Shown: positions 53,567-63,175 of the stretch, piece after piece
Position numbering within the stretch: position 1 is the first letter of the stretch
Layout: every line of letters starts with the position of its first letter
Origin: JABWBD01 sp040768665
GTDB taxonomy: Bacteria; Planctomycetota; Planctomycetia; Pirellulales; Thermoguttaceae
Direction of reading: 5' to 3'
DNA length: 64,000 bases
Assembly: GCA_040768665.1 (NCBI GenBank)
Contig: JAXGMN010000061.1
Coordinates: forward strand, 1 to 64,000
Notes under the pieces: generated by a model
Told to the model about the DNA's origin: nothing
Databases searched by the model: none
The model's input: the letters and a program-made list of their open reading frames with translations, nothing else
Position numbers and translations under genes: made by a program

Positions 53567-56500
53567 TCACTCAACCGGCTTCAGGTGCTTGTCCAACCAT
53601 TCGTCGGCAGCCTTCTGGGCCTGATCCCACGGAACAGCATGCCCGGACTCGTATCGGATGAGCTTCTTGTCTTGTGACCCGATAGCTCGGTACAGTGGGT
53701 CTTGTGATATGGCAACTGGGAAGATGTAATCGTACCGACCGTTGAGCATCAAAACCGGAACGCCAACGTCCGGCGCAAAGTTGAACGGATCGACTTCCGG
53801 TAGTCGTCGATGTCCGTGAAGCCCTGCCGCGATCATCACGCACACTTTGAATCGTGGCTCAACAGCAATGACAATCGGAGCTACGGCACCTCCCCAACTG
53901 AAACCAACAAAGCCGATTCGGTTTGGGTCGATGCCATCACGTGTTTGTAAGTAATCCACGGCCCTTCGGGCATCCCTGGCCACGTCCATATGGCGTTGCC
54001 GATCAAGATTGACCTTGGACTTCTTTGACTCTCCCTGCCGCTCGTACATGTCCATGTAAATCGGCCAACACACCACCCGCCCGTTTTCGACTAAGGCGAG
54101 CGACTTGGCATCGCCAGTGTTAAACACATCGCGGAAACTTGAGCGATTGAAACTACCCGCGCCGGGGCAATACACGACGGCTTCGCATTCGGTCGTTTGC
54201 ACCTTCGGAAGAAACAGATGGAGAACGAGCCGCCCCGGACGATGTGCCGAGTTCACGCTGATTATCTCGTACGACCAATTCACTGTTGACTCCGACGACA
54301 CCACGATTGGCTCCAAAGGAACTGCCGAATCGATGGTGTACAGAGCCTTGAATGCATCGACTTCAGCACGAGGAGCAGGCGTAGCCTGAGAATAGTCGAA
54401 GAAAGGTCTCGTTTTCGTGTCGAAAAGAACCCGACGTGGAGTAGCGAGATACTTCACACAGCGGAAGCCGACATTCTCAGGGCGGTCTAACGACGCTACC
54501 GCATCCGGTTGAACGAACATATAGGATTGCTCATCCCAAGAACCTCCTCGCGTGCACCGCCTGCCGCTCTCCATCTCGTTCCAGCACCATTCCTTGACAT
54601 TTCCCGCCATGTCGTACGCGCCGAATTCACCGATTCCCCGGTAACATCGTCTTGGAGCAGTGCCTTTTCCAGCGAAGTTGCTCATGGGTGCTATCTGAGC
54701 GGCCGCATTAAGGGTTGCCGCACGGTCCCAGTGATAGACAGTTGGCAGTTGTTTGCCAACAAAGTTGGCATACGCAACAGCCTCATGCCAACTCACACCT
54801 CGCGCGGGGCGGCTTTCCTCTCCGTCGGGAAAGATACCGTTGCTCCAGACCGCGGGCCCAGGCTTTCCCGTTCGGTCGACGAAGCGGCGGACCGCAGTCT
54901 GCCAGTTCAGTTTCGTCCCATCCTCCTCATACGACTGGTCCGACCACCACTTGGGTTCTTCATATCCGCCACTTTCGACGAACCGCTGGTATTCCTCGTT
55001 CGACACTTCAAACTTGTCAATAAAGAAATCCTCTTCGATGGCGATCTTATCAATCGATCGTGCCATTCCTTGCGTGACTCGCACCATTTCCGGACGGACT
55101 CCGTATTTCTGGAGATCAAGTTCGCTGTCCAACGAGACGGTGACCACCCCGTTGGCTGCCACATTTCTTAAGGTTTCCACCGTCAGATGGCCGTTCTTGG
55201 AAAACACCCACCGTAAGTATCCTTGTGGAACCCTAATGTCCTCAATAGGTGTGAGCTCTGGGAGAGACCACATGTCCTCCAAATGTTGCCAGTCGCTGAC
55301 GGTAACACGAACTCCCGACGGCTGCGTGCGAACATGTGTGGGGAGCGAAACCATGGACCACAATTCGTTGATGGTCGGGTCGTCCGGCAAGACATCTCTT
55401 GCCTGCAGTGCTGCCACGAAAGCGGCAACGATGCGTCCGGACGCGATGCGATCCTTGATCACTGGGACCAGCTTTTCTCGGACGACTCGCTCGCGCTCGC
55501 GTGCGGTTTGCTCCGCGATCAGCTCTTCCTGTCTCACCACAGCTGACCACATCGCGAACGCGGCAACAACTGCCATGGCTATAACGACAGCCGTCACGGC
55601 AACCGCAGTCTTGTTTCTTCGGATGAACTTCACTATTCGTCGCGCCATATGCGGCCGCCGAGCTTTGATCGTGTAGCCGTCAGCATAGAGACGCAGGTCT
55701 TCCGCCATCTCGCTGGCGGTCTGATACCGGCGGTCGGGATCCTTCTCCAATGCCTTTAGGCAAATCGTATCGAGATCAATAGGCACACGGCGGCTGACTC
55801 GCCGCGGAGGCTTTACATCTTTCTGGAGTATTTGGGCAATGACTTGCTCTCGCTGGCGGCCAGGGAAGGGTGGTCTTAGGGTGAGCAACTCGTATAACGT
55901 AGCCCCAACGGAGTAGATATCCGTACGGTGGTCGACGGGAACGCGCCCCGCAGCAATTTGCTCAGGCGACATATAAAGGGGAGAGCCGACAAACTCCCCA
56001 GTGAGTGTTACCCCCGGCTGATCAAGTATCCGCGCTAATCCGAAATCGTTAATGCTCAGCCTACCCTCCCGCGAGAGCAATAAGTTCGATGGCTTGATGT
56101 CTCGATGGATAACTCCCCGGCTGTGGGCGTGTTCCAGGGCATCCGCTACGTCGGCCATCATTCTAGCAACGGTCTCAAAGTAGTCTTGGCCAGACTGCAA
56201 CGAAGAGTCACTGGTAATGCCGCTGGAACCTGTACCAACAATCACTCGCTCGTAGGCAATGGTTTCGGCGACCCAATCAGGCACTTCTGTCGCCGGATCC
56301 TCTTTGCCTTCGGTGGGATTGGTCTCTTTGCCCGTTGCCAAGTCGCCATGCTGCAAGTGCTCTATCACCTGCTTCAGCGAGGGGCCCTCAACCATCTCCA
56401 TCGCATAGTAGTGCGTGCCACGGTCTTCCCCTGTCGAGTAAATCGGCACGATATTGGTGTGGTGCAACCTTGCAGCCGCTTCAGCTTCTCGGTGAAAACG

Positions 56501-56677
56501 CGCGACCGCGGTGCGGGTCAGTCCCAAGCCTCCAGAAAGAACCTTGAGTGCCACTTTGCGGTGCAACGAAACTTGAATCGCTTCGTAGACCGTTCCCATT
56601 CCACCGCGCCCGAGTTCGCGGAGAATTTGGAAATCGCCAAGTTGATCAGTGGGCTCCGGAGAGAAGGGCTCGCTCAT
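53567..56677 (-). CDS. Ser/Thr protein kinase fused to FGE/SUMF1-like and alpha/beta-hydrolase domains
   Basis: The protein has 1036 residues. The kinase domain (~14-290) has GRGGMGTVYEA, VALKVL, VIHRDIKPSNLLL, NDFGLAR and SPLYMSPEQ. A transmembrane helix follows at ~355-378 (VAVTAVVIAMAVVAAFAMW). A formylglycine-generating-enzyme-like domain lies at ~540-742 (EDFFIDKFEVSNEEYQRFVE, RPARGVSWHEAVAYANFVG, YDMAGNVKEWCWNE, TRGGSWDEQ), lacking obvious catalytic Cys pairs. The C-terminal hydrolase (~780-1036) has GFVGFSWGGAVAP (Ser), Asp in LNGRYDYIFP and His in ESGHAVP. Kinase in the cytoplasm and the other domains outside is inferred. Three-domain fusion of this kind occurs in planctomycetes. Confidence 0.9.
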   Translation of the reverse strand: MSEPFSPEPTDQLGDFQILRELGRGGMGTVYEAIQVSLHRKVALKVLSGGLGLTRTAVARFHREAEAAARLHHTNIVPIYSTGEDRGTHYYAMEMVEGPSLKQVIEHLQHGDLATGKETNPTEGKEDPATEVPDWVAETIAYERVIVGTGSSGITSDSSLQSGQDYFETVARMMADVADALEHAHSRGVIHRDIKPSNLLLSREGRLSINDFGLARILDQPGVTLTGEFVGSPLYMSPEQIAAGRVPVDHRTDIYSVGATLYELLTLRPPFPGRQREQVIAQILQKDVKPPRRVSRRVPIDLDTICLKALEKDPDRRYQTASEMAEDLRLYADGYTIKARRPHMARRIVKFIRRNKTAVAVTAVVIAMAVVAAFAMWSAVVRQEELIAEQTARERERVVREKLVPVIKDRIASGRIVAAFVAALQARDVLPDDPTINELWSMVSLPTHVRTQPSGVRVTVSDWQHLEDMWSLPELTPIEDIRVPQGYLRWVFSKNGHLTVETLRNVAANGVVTVSLDSELDLQKYGVRPEMVRVTQGMARSIDKIAIEEDFFIDKFEVSNEEYQRFVESGGYEEPKWWSDQSYEEDGTKLNWQTAVRRFVDRTGKPGPAVWSNGIFPDGEESRPARGVSWHEAVAYANFVGKQLPTVYHWDRAATLNAAAQIAPMSNFAGKGTAPRRCYRGIGEFGAYDMAGNVKEWCWNEMESGRRCTRGGSWDEQSYMFVQPDAVASLDRPENVGFRCVKYLATPRRVLFDTKTRPFFDYSQATPAPRAEVDAFKALYTIDSAVPLEPIVVSSESTVNWSYEIISVNSAHRPGRLVLHLFLPKVQTTECEAVVYCPGAGSFNRSSFRDVFNTGDAKSLALVENGRVVCWPIYMDMYERQGESKKSKVNLDRQRHMDVARDARRAVDYLQTRDGIDPNRIGFVGFSWGGAVAPIVIAVEPRFKVCVMIAAGLHGHRRLPEVDPFNFAPDVGVPVLMLNGRYDYIFPVAISQDPLYRAIGSQDKKLIRYESGHAVPWDQAQKAADEWLDKHLKPVE

Positions 56678-57203
56678 GAATATACCTTGATCGCTTGACA
56701 GTGTGAAAAGGGCTTTCCGCCGTTAGTTTCCTTTGATCCTGGCGAGCTGAGGCGATTTGCATCTCGAGGAAACTCGGTCCTATTCTGGAGAAAGCCTCCC
56801 GAGAAGCCGCTAGTCACGATAATGGCCCACCAAACGCACGTCAATCTCGGGCGTTCTCGGCTCGCTCTAAGAACTCTCATCCCACAGGTCACATTTCACG
56901 GCTACAGATCGCCTCTGAGGTATTGTCCGAGCCGAATTGCTACCCCTAGCAATTTCCCTCCCCATTTTCTTGTCCGCTGCGAACCTTTCGGCTAAGACGA
57001 AGAGAACCCAACCGGGCGACGCCGCGGCCTGATCAGCCGCGGCGAGACCAGCGCCAAGTCAAGGCAGTGCGGTGCCGCACCACCGTGCTGTTTTCTCGTT
57101 TGCGCTCGCCCGTGCCGCGGGTTTGGCCAGTGCCTGGCAAGATCCCATACGCCTTGCTCGCTGGGTGCAACTCACGGGCCCGCCACTTGGAAGGAACCGA
57201 ACC
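56678..57203. other. Non-coding region upstream of the kinase gene
   Basis: No gene recognised. The minus-strand kinase promoter would lie at its left end. Confidence 0.55.
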
Positions 57204-57371
57204 ATGGCCGACGACACACACCTGACGGACCAGATCGCCGAGACCACTGCCGGAGCGGCCGGCGCGTCAACCTCCGCAAGGCGGCGGCACGACCTATCAG
57301 TCGTCCGTCTTCGGCTTACCCCAAAACGGCACCGTCCGATGAAGGCAAGTACCTTCATCTGGCCAGCATAA
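57204..57371 (+). CDS. Short unassigned ORF
   Basis: The frame encodes 55 residues (MADDTHLTDQIAETTAGAAG, then an Arg-rich tail). GGAAGGAACCGAACC precedes the ATG, a possible ribosome site. The first 20 residues look like the start of a short planctomycete protein, but the rest does not, so this is perhaps a truncated remnant. The opposite strand at 57330-57385 reads CPDYAGQMKVLAFI, a remnant of an IS91 transposase C-terminus, which argues against a full gene. Confidence 0.3.
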   Translation: MADDTHLTDQIAETTAGAAGASTSARRRHDLSVVRLRLTPKRHRPMKASTFIWPA

Positions 57372-57385
57372 TCAGGACAAGCCAA
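57330..57385 (-). pseudogene. IS91-like transposase C-terminal remnant
   Basis: The minus strand reads MACPDYAGQMKVLAFI, matching CSQCGGQMKVIAFI of the two larger copies. It is only about 55 bp, with no other part recognisable, so it is a small relic of a third IS91-type element. Confidence 0.5.
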
Positions 57386-57428
57386 GGCTTCTCGATCTGT
57401 CTGTCAGTCTCGGCTTGTTGCGAGCCTT

Positions 57429-58027
57429 TCACGGCGGCGTGGGTGTCTGGGGGGCCAGGGTCAGGTACAGGTCCGGCCGGCGCTGACGGAGGATGGTTTC
57501 TTTGAGATCGTTACGCTCTTCCGGAATGTGCGTGGGCTGGTACTCGGGAAGGTATCCGCCTGGAGTGTGTGGTTTGAAGTTCCGGACATAGCGGGCGGGC
57601 CGGTCCTTGTCCAGGTCGATTACGGCGGTCGCCAGGCCGTTGCTGCGGTAATGATGCAGGAACGACCGATCCGATACTGCCGAGCTTTTTCCGCCAGAGC
57701 CTGGCTGATTGGACCAGGAATGGCTTCGCCATCGGTCTTCACGCATTCCATCGGCAGGCAGACGATATCCGCGTGGTCGGCCGAGCCCGCCTCGTCCAGT
57801 CGGTCCAGGACAGTTTTCAGCGTGCGTCCTTCATCGCTCCAAGGCAAAGTAACGACGCTGGCCCGCACGCGCCGGAACCGCGCTGGAACGGATTGCTGCT
57901 CGCTGACTCCGGCAACACTCTCCGTGCCAGACGCCGCGGCATCAGCCGCTTTGCCCTCGGCCAGAACGCTCAGGTGGACAAGCCCCGCAAACAACAAAAA
58001 ACACATGACTCGGTTACTTTGGCCCAC
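57429..58027 (-). pseudogene. Nitrilase-superfamily (C-N hydrolase) protein, internally deleted
   Basis: From ATG 58027 a signal-like N-terminus (MGQSNRVMCFLLFAGLVHLS) precedes RASVVTLPWSDEGRTLKTVL and DIVCLPMECVK, where the Glu is the nitrilase catalytic Glu. The frame stops after ~135 residues at TAWRPP. A second frame continues with VIDLDKDRPARYVRNFKPHT and PEYQPTHIPEERNDLKETIL, the family C-terminus. The middle, including the Lys and Cys of the catalytic triad, is missing. It is a pseudogene by deletion and frameshift. Confidence 0.75.
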
Positions 58028-58080
58028 CAGGCCAGACGTCCGATCTCACGGATCGACGGGCTGTTGGTCGGTTATGGTTC

Positions 58081-58658
58081 TCAGTTGTTGCTGGCCATGG
58101 CTCGGATCTCATAGCACCATAGGCAACCGTGATCGCGTAGGTAAAGCCTTCCCCCGGCAACCACTGGGTACACCCACGCTTTCTCCATATTGTTGGCCCG
58201 CGTAGGCGGGTCCGGAGGTGTGAAACGTCCCTGCTCGCGATAGCCTTCTGGCGAAGGCGCGACCAAGGCTACCTCGCCGTTTTCCCCGTGCATGTACAAA
58301 CGACCGTCAGCAAAACAAAGGGACGCTGCGCCCAGCGCGCGATCCTTCCATTTTACTTGACCGGTTTGGAATTCAAGGCACAGCAAAGCCGACCCTGTTG
58401 TGCCATACAGATAGTCGCCCACTTTCACCGCGCCGCCAATCGCGTTGGGTAGGTTTGCTTCGAAGTAGAGCGGCTCCGCCGCTATGGCGCCGTCCTTCGC
58501 CTGCAGTCTGACCGCTCCTCCACCCGTGCCCGCGGACCCCGCATACGCGATACCATCGGCGAAGACAGGGGTGGGAATGTTGGCGTTGAAGCGGCTCACA
58601 GGCTTGTCAAATCGCCAAAGGAACTTGCCCGTTTTCGCCTCGACACCAACCAACCCTT
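58081..58658 (-). pseudogene. PQQ-type beta-propeller protein, C-terminal fragment
   Basis: The minus-strand frame reads GVEAKTGKFLWRFDKPVSRF, FADGIAYAGSAGTGGG, ALLCLEFQTGQVKWKDRAL and ASLCFADGRLYMHGENGEVA, all typical PQQ/outer-membrane beta-barrel assembly BamB-like propeller blades. It is cut at ~58658 where IS91 copy 2 begins, so the N-terminal blades are gone. Confidence 0.75.
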
Positions 58659-59380
58659 CAATCGGTGTTTCTGGCCGCGGGGGATCAAGCGGGGATTGAG
58701 CGCGTGGTGCAGTACATGACGCGTTGCCCTTTTAGCCTCTCGCGCCTCGTCGAGGTGACCAGCAGCGGGCAGGTGGTCTACAAGGCGGAGAAGGAGGCCT
58801 GCCGGCCGTTTCCCGATCCGGAAGACGACGGCCTGAGGCGCGGGGTGAAGCGGAACTTCCAGATCCTCTCTCCGCTGGATTTCCTGGCCGAGTTCACGCA
58901 GCACATTCCGCCGAAGGGATCGCATCTCGTTCGGTACTATGGCTGGTATTCCAACAAGGCACGGAGTGCGTGCGAAGGCAGCGGAAGCGGCACGCGGCAG
59001 AATTGCCGCCCGCGTCGTCGGTGTCGAGGCGGCAGGAGGTCCGACGCGAAGCCGCTCGAGCCAGACGTGGGCGATGCTGATCAAGCGGGTGTACGAATTC
59101 GATCCGTTGGTTTGTTCGCAGTGTGGTGGCCAGATGAAGGTGATTGCATTCATCGAGCCGCCGCAGCAGGAGGTGATCGAGAAAATTCTGCGTCACTGCG
59201 ACCTATGGGATCCGTCGCCGCCACGGGGCCGCCAGCACCAGAGGGATCAGTCCACGATGACGAGCTCCGGGAATTAACGTACGTGGACGAAAACACCTTC
59301 TGGGCCACCTTCTGATTTTGCCCGCCGCGGCTGGGCACAGGGACGGTGCGTTCGCATGGCGGGATTGGCCGTTGATCTGC
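58659..59380 (+). mobile_element. IS91-type element 3' part, copy 2
   Basis: Direct repeat of 51561-52291. The junction with the PQQ gene falls inside the transposase frame (the same point as copy 1 residue SVFLAAGD), so the copy is 5'-truncated. The transposase frame runs 58665-59000 and is then frameshifted, with the C-terminus (WAMLIKRVYEFDPLVCSQCG) in another frame to about 59315. Confidence 0.87.
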
Positions 59381-59452
59381 GGGCGCGTGGGGCGCGACGC
59401 ATCCTTTCGAAGGCCCAAACGAACCTGCTGGTCCGCCTGCGAGTGCGGGCGC

Positions 59453-59502
59453 GGGTGTCGGAAGTCGAATGCGGCCATGGCCGCATTCGACTTCCGACAC
59501 CC
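59453..59502 (+). repeat. 50-bp perfect palindrome at the IS91 copy 2 3' end
   Basis: GGGTGTCGGAAGTCGAATGC and GGCCA, then the exact complement. It is followed by CCTTGACGCCCCAGTTCTTC. The arms share no sequence with the 40-bp palindrome of copy 1, except GCGGCC at the centre side. Confidence 0.87.
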
Positions 59503-59671
59503 TTGACGCCCCAGTTCTTCGGGGCTAGGCTGATCGCGTGTGGAAAATCGTTTTTCCTATCACTTCACTTCCTATCACTCCGGTATCAGACGGCGGGCGA
59601 GCTTGGGGCTGACCTGCGCAGGTTTGTCAATCGGCATGCGATCCAGGCCAGACGGGTAGGGATCGCCGGTC

Positions 59672-60211
59672 GTGCCGCCAAGTGGGTCCGCCGCCATCCG
59701 GGACTCACCGCGGGCTAAACGTGTAACCGGTTATCGTTTCGCGGACCTTCTCACCAACCACATCTGGTCCAGGCTGGGCATGGAACATGACGCATCGATT
59801 ATCTGCGATCCGCAAGGGGCCTCGACGCCCAATGGTGGCATGTCAACCACGCTCCGCGATCTGGCTCGATGGGGGCAGATGCATCTCAATGGCGGTACGT
59901 TTCAAGGCGAACGGATTGTGCCGGAGCCGTTCCTTGAGGACATTCGGCGCCAGGCAGACCCTCGGAAAGTGACCGAAGAGTCGATCCCGTCACGCGACTT
60001 TCTGCTGCCGGGGTGGGCATACCGCAGTCAGTTTTGGCTCCCCGACGGGAAAGACGGCCCTTACTGTGCTTCGGGCGGCTATGGCCAGTACTGCTACGTC
60101 CATCCGGAATGCGACATGGTGATCGTCAAGTTCTCCACACAGAAGGGGTTTGATCCCGAGCTCGGGAAGCTCGAGATGCATGCTTTCCGTCAGATCGCAA
60201 AATCCTTGTAG
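59672..60211 (+). pseudogene. Beta-lactamase-like (class C/esterase family) C-terminal fragment
   Basis: The coherent protein starts near 59727 with GYRFADLLTNHIWSRLGMEH, then STPNGGMSTTLRDLARWGQM and SGGYGQYCYVHPECDMVIVK. These are C-terminal features of the serine beta-lactamase/DD-peptidase fold (the Ser-x-x-Lys N-terminal part is missing). It lies directly after the IS91 copy 2 end, so the truncation resulted from that element or from the same rearrangement. Confidence 0.7.
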
Positions 60212-60671
60212 CCCTAGATGATGTTGCGATGCATCCGGGCACTTCCAGCGCAGGCAATTCGCAGTTGACCGCTCCTGGCTCGCGTTCCATATGTCGAAAG
60301 ACGTGCTGGTGCCCACCTTTCATCGTGCATTTACTGGCAATTGCGATCGTGTCTGCCTGCGTCAGCGGGAAATTCTGATTGGACCAACTGCTTCCGAAAA
60401 CGGATCTCCTCCAAGATGGTTATTGACGGCCGAGGCGCAAGCCTTAGACTGGCACCTCATAGGCTAGCGAGTAGGGACGAGTTGGCTCTGTCTGTTTGAG
60501 CTGGCCGCGGTTCTGAGATGTGGCGGCCGGGTTTGGCGATGCTCTCGCGCAAGGCCCGACGAGTCTGAATTCCTGTCGGTTTTTTTCCTGCAATGCCATC
60601 GTGATCCGCGCCGGGAAGCGTCTGCCCGGCGTCCGGAGTAGAAGTCCCATCTTGCTTAAAGGAGTCCCACG
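60212..60671. other. Non-coding region before the DUF1579-like cluster
   Basis: 460 bp with no gene recognised. A promoter for the downstream cluster is expected here. The last part carries a ribosome site (AAGGAG) before 60672. Confidence 0.5.
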
Positions 60672-61259
60672 ATGAACCGACTGACGACAACGCTGTTCGC
60701 GGCGGCCCTTTTGTTGCTCGGCGTTTCCCCGTGCATCGGGGCGGAGGCCAAAGCGGTTCCGGATTACGAGCAGTTGAAAGCCCTGGAGTGGATGATCGGC
60801 GACTGGGAAGCGGAGTGGGTCATTCCTGCGGAAGGATTTCCATCCCTGGAGGGCTACGTTCCTGGCGCAGAAGTTCATTCCACAAGCTCCAATTTCTGGA
60901 TGCAGAACAAGAATTATATCGGGTCGAAAGGCCGCGACGTCATGGATGGCAAAGTGCTCCACGAGGTGTTTGAAATGGTGGGGGTGGATCCAAAGTCCAA
61001 GAAGATCATTCATTGGCTCTTCAGCATATTAGGGGGATGGGGAACCGGGGAGTGGAGTTTCGAGAACGGAACCTGGACGCTCAAGTGGTCTGGCACCACG
61101 GGAGACGGGACCAGGCTTGGAGGCGTCTCGTACATAACGCAGATTGACGCTAATACGTACACGTGGGAAATGAAGCAACTGAAGAGAGACGGGAAGAATG
61201 TGCCGGATACCCCAAAGATCACCAATCGCCGGGTTGCCAAGAAACCGAAGTCAGGCTGA
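60672..61259 (+). CDS. Secreted DUF1579-like protein 1
   Basis: The protein has 195 residues from ATG 60672, preceded by AAGGAG. A signal peptide (MNRLTTTLFAAALLLLGVSP) is present. The mature part starts with YEQLKALEWMIGDWEAEWVI and contains beta-rich segments (FEMVGVDPKSKKIIHWLFSI, GTWTLKWSGTTGDGTRLGG), a lipocalin-like DUF1579 pattern. No enzymatic site is apparent. It is first of four tandem relatives. Confidence 0.75.
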   Translation: MNRLTTTLFAAALLLLGVSPCIGAEAKAVPDYEQLKALEWMIGDWEAEWVIPAEGFPSLEGYVPGAEVHSTSSNFWMQNKNYIGSKGRDVMDGKVLHEVFEMVGVDPKSKKIIHWLFSILGGWGTGEWSFENGTWTLKWSGTTGDGTRLGGVSYITQIDANTYTWEMKQLKRDGKNVPDTPKITNRRVAKKPKSG

Positions 61260-61320
61260 CTGGAACCCCCGATGGAATCCTCATAGGCTGCTTTCACCAT
61301 TGGATGCATGAAGACCCGTT

Positions 61321-61908
61321 TTGGAGGAGATCGACCATGCGCTGACCGTATTACTCACGACCGTAGCCGGCATGATCCTCGCCGCAGGAACCGCAGGGGC
61401 GGAGGAGAAACGTGTTGCCACGGAAAACGTCGGCGGCCACTACCTGGAATTTTGGAAGAGCTATTTCCAGGGACAATGGACAGCCAGAGTCGTCGGAGGA
61501 GAGGATAGCGGGCGAATTGCCGTTGGAAATGAGGGGACGTGGTCCTGTCAATTGGCCCCGACGGAGAATTCAGTCCTGATGTCCGGGACCATCAATGGAA
61601 AGCCTGACTCCAATGGGATCGGCGGTGTAGACGCCAGCGCCAACGTCTGGAGAGAGGTCTTCTTTATGGGCGACGGCGGCCATCTGACGCAGTTCTACCG
61701 AGCCAAGCCTGCCGATCTGCTCGGAGATCCCGCCGGTAAGGTCATCCGGGGAAAGGCCAAGTACATCCACGCTGACGGGGGAATCGACGACAGCGACATC
61801 GCAGTCTCCATTGTGGACCGAGACATCTACGAATACGCGGCCACGAATCGACACAATGGTGAAGAGAAACTGCCGGACCTCAGGGCTGTCTACAAACGGA
61901 AGAAGTAG
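61321..61908 (+). CDS. Secreted DUF1579-like protein 2, start disturbed
   Basis: The frame opens at TTG 61321 and gives a signal-like segment (LTVLLTTVAGMILAAGTAGA) before the mature part ATENVGGHYLEFWKSYFQGQ and NVWREVFFMGDGGHLTQFYR. A better start, ATG 61337 with GGAGGAG upstream, leads within two codons to TGA (ATGCGCTGA). Inserting or deleting one base near 61340 would join that ATG to the signal peptide. A small frameshift has probably damaged the start, and translation may use TTG or CTG. Confidence 0.6.
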   Translation: MEEIDHALTVLLTTVAGMILAAGTAGAEEKRVATENVGGHYLEFWKSYFQGQWTARVVGGEDSGRIAVGNEGTWSCQLAPTENSVLMSGTINGKPDSNGIGGVDASANVWREVFFMGDGGHLTQFYRAKPADLLGDPAGKVIRGKAKYIHADGGIDDSDIAVSIVDRDIYEYAATNRHNGEEKLPDLRAVYKRKK

Positions 61909-61997
61909 CACGAAACGGGAGGATGTTGTTTTGGCGATTGTGGACGGCCGGGAGAAAGACCAGGCGAGCCCGGCACATTTCTCAAGGGAGGTGGATC

Positions 61998-62990
61998 ATG
62001 CAAGGTGTTGTCAGTTGCGTTGTCTTGCTTTTGCCCTTGGTTGTCGGGCAGGCTGCGGAACAACCGTCGAAAAAGGACCTGGCGAATCTTCGGGGCTTCT
62101 TGGGAACGTGGGAGTCAACGGACATCGAATTCGATGGCCGGAATATCCAGGGTACGACTTGCTGGCGCCCCTTTCTGAATGGGCATTTCATCGAGCAGAA
62201 GTGGACGACTCACGATGCGAGCGGCAAGCTGGCGGAAACCGGGCTCATGCTCATCGGGACAGATCCGTCCGATCAGCGAACGAAGTTCTGGGCGTTTCTG
62301 AGCGATGGCTGCTACGCTCACGGTACCTTGGACGAATGCGACGGCACGAAGGTCCGCCTGACCACGGAGGAACTGAGGGCGGGCGGCGCGAAGCGCAGCG
62401 GCCGAATATCCCTGGATCTGGAGGACAAAGATACCTATCGATGGGAAATCGTCTATGAGGATGGCAAAAAGGGGAGCGGCGTCTTCAAGAGAACCAAGCA
62501 AAAGAAGGCGGCCTGGCCGCAACCCACGAGCAAAATGCCCGAGGGCGTCGACGAACCCATGAAGGACCTCGCTTGGTGGGCCGGCGCCTGCACTACCGAG
62601 GGCACCGATGCCTTCACGGGCAAGACATCCGTCGGCCAATCCCGATGCGGCTGGACGCTCGGCGGCAAGTTCCTTCTGTATGACCTTGCTTTCGTGGAGA
62701 GCGATCTGGCCGCCGGGCGGTACAGGGCGATCGTTGGGGTGGACCCGTCCACAAACGTGCCGACGGGCTGGGAATTCGACAGCGCGGGGACGGTGGGCAA
62801 GTACACGGTTTCCGATAAGGGCCAAGACATCACAGGCAAAGCGATCTCACCCATCGCGGGTGTGCTCGACTTCAAGGGAAGGATGGCCCAGACCGAAACC
62901 GGCTTTGAGTACCGAGCGACCGGAAAACTGCCGACGGGGAAGGAGACGAGTTACTACGGTGTCTGGAAGAAGCGTCCCGATGGGGAGTGA
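61998..62990 (+). CDS. Secreted DUF1579-like protein 3 (two domains)
   Basis: The protein has 330 residues from ATG 61998, preceded by AGGGAGG. A signal peptide (MQGVVSCVVLLLPLVVGQAA) is followed by two related lipocalin-like domains. Domain 1 starts LANLRGFLGTWESTDIEFDG and domain 2 starts DEPMKDLAWWAGACTTEGTD. The domain duplication and gene tandem suggest expansion by duplication. The role is unknown. Confidence 0.75.
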   Translation: MQGVVSCVVLLLPLVVGQAAEQPSKKDLANLRGFLGTWESTDIEFDGRNIQGTTCWRPFLNGHFIEQKWTTHDASGKLAETGLMLIGTDPSDQRTKFWAFLSDGCYAHGTLDECDGTKVRLTTEELRAGGAKRSGRISLDLEDKDTYRWEIVYEDGKKGSGVFKRTKQKKAAWPQPTSKMPEGVDEPMKDLAWWAGACTTEGTDAFTGKTSVGQSRCGWTLGGKFLLYDLAFVESDLAAGRYRAIVGVDPSTNVPTGWEFDSAGTVGKYTVSDKGQDITGKAISPIAGVLDFKGRMAQTETGFEYRATGKLPTGKETSYYGVWKKRPDGE

Positions 62991-63175
62991 CGAGCCATCG
63001 TTCATAGGATGCGTTGCGGCTGGACTCTCGGGCGGACCAGTACATCCGACCGCCGATCCCGCTGCTTACTGTCCCACGAGCATGAGATTGCGAGCTTTGC
63101 CGATAACCGGCCTGAAAACTCACGCTGGTTTTCCAATTCCTGACAGTCCATCGTTACTCTGAGGGAGGGTCTACC

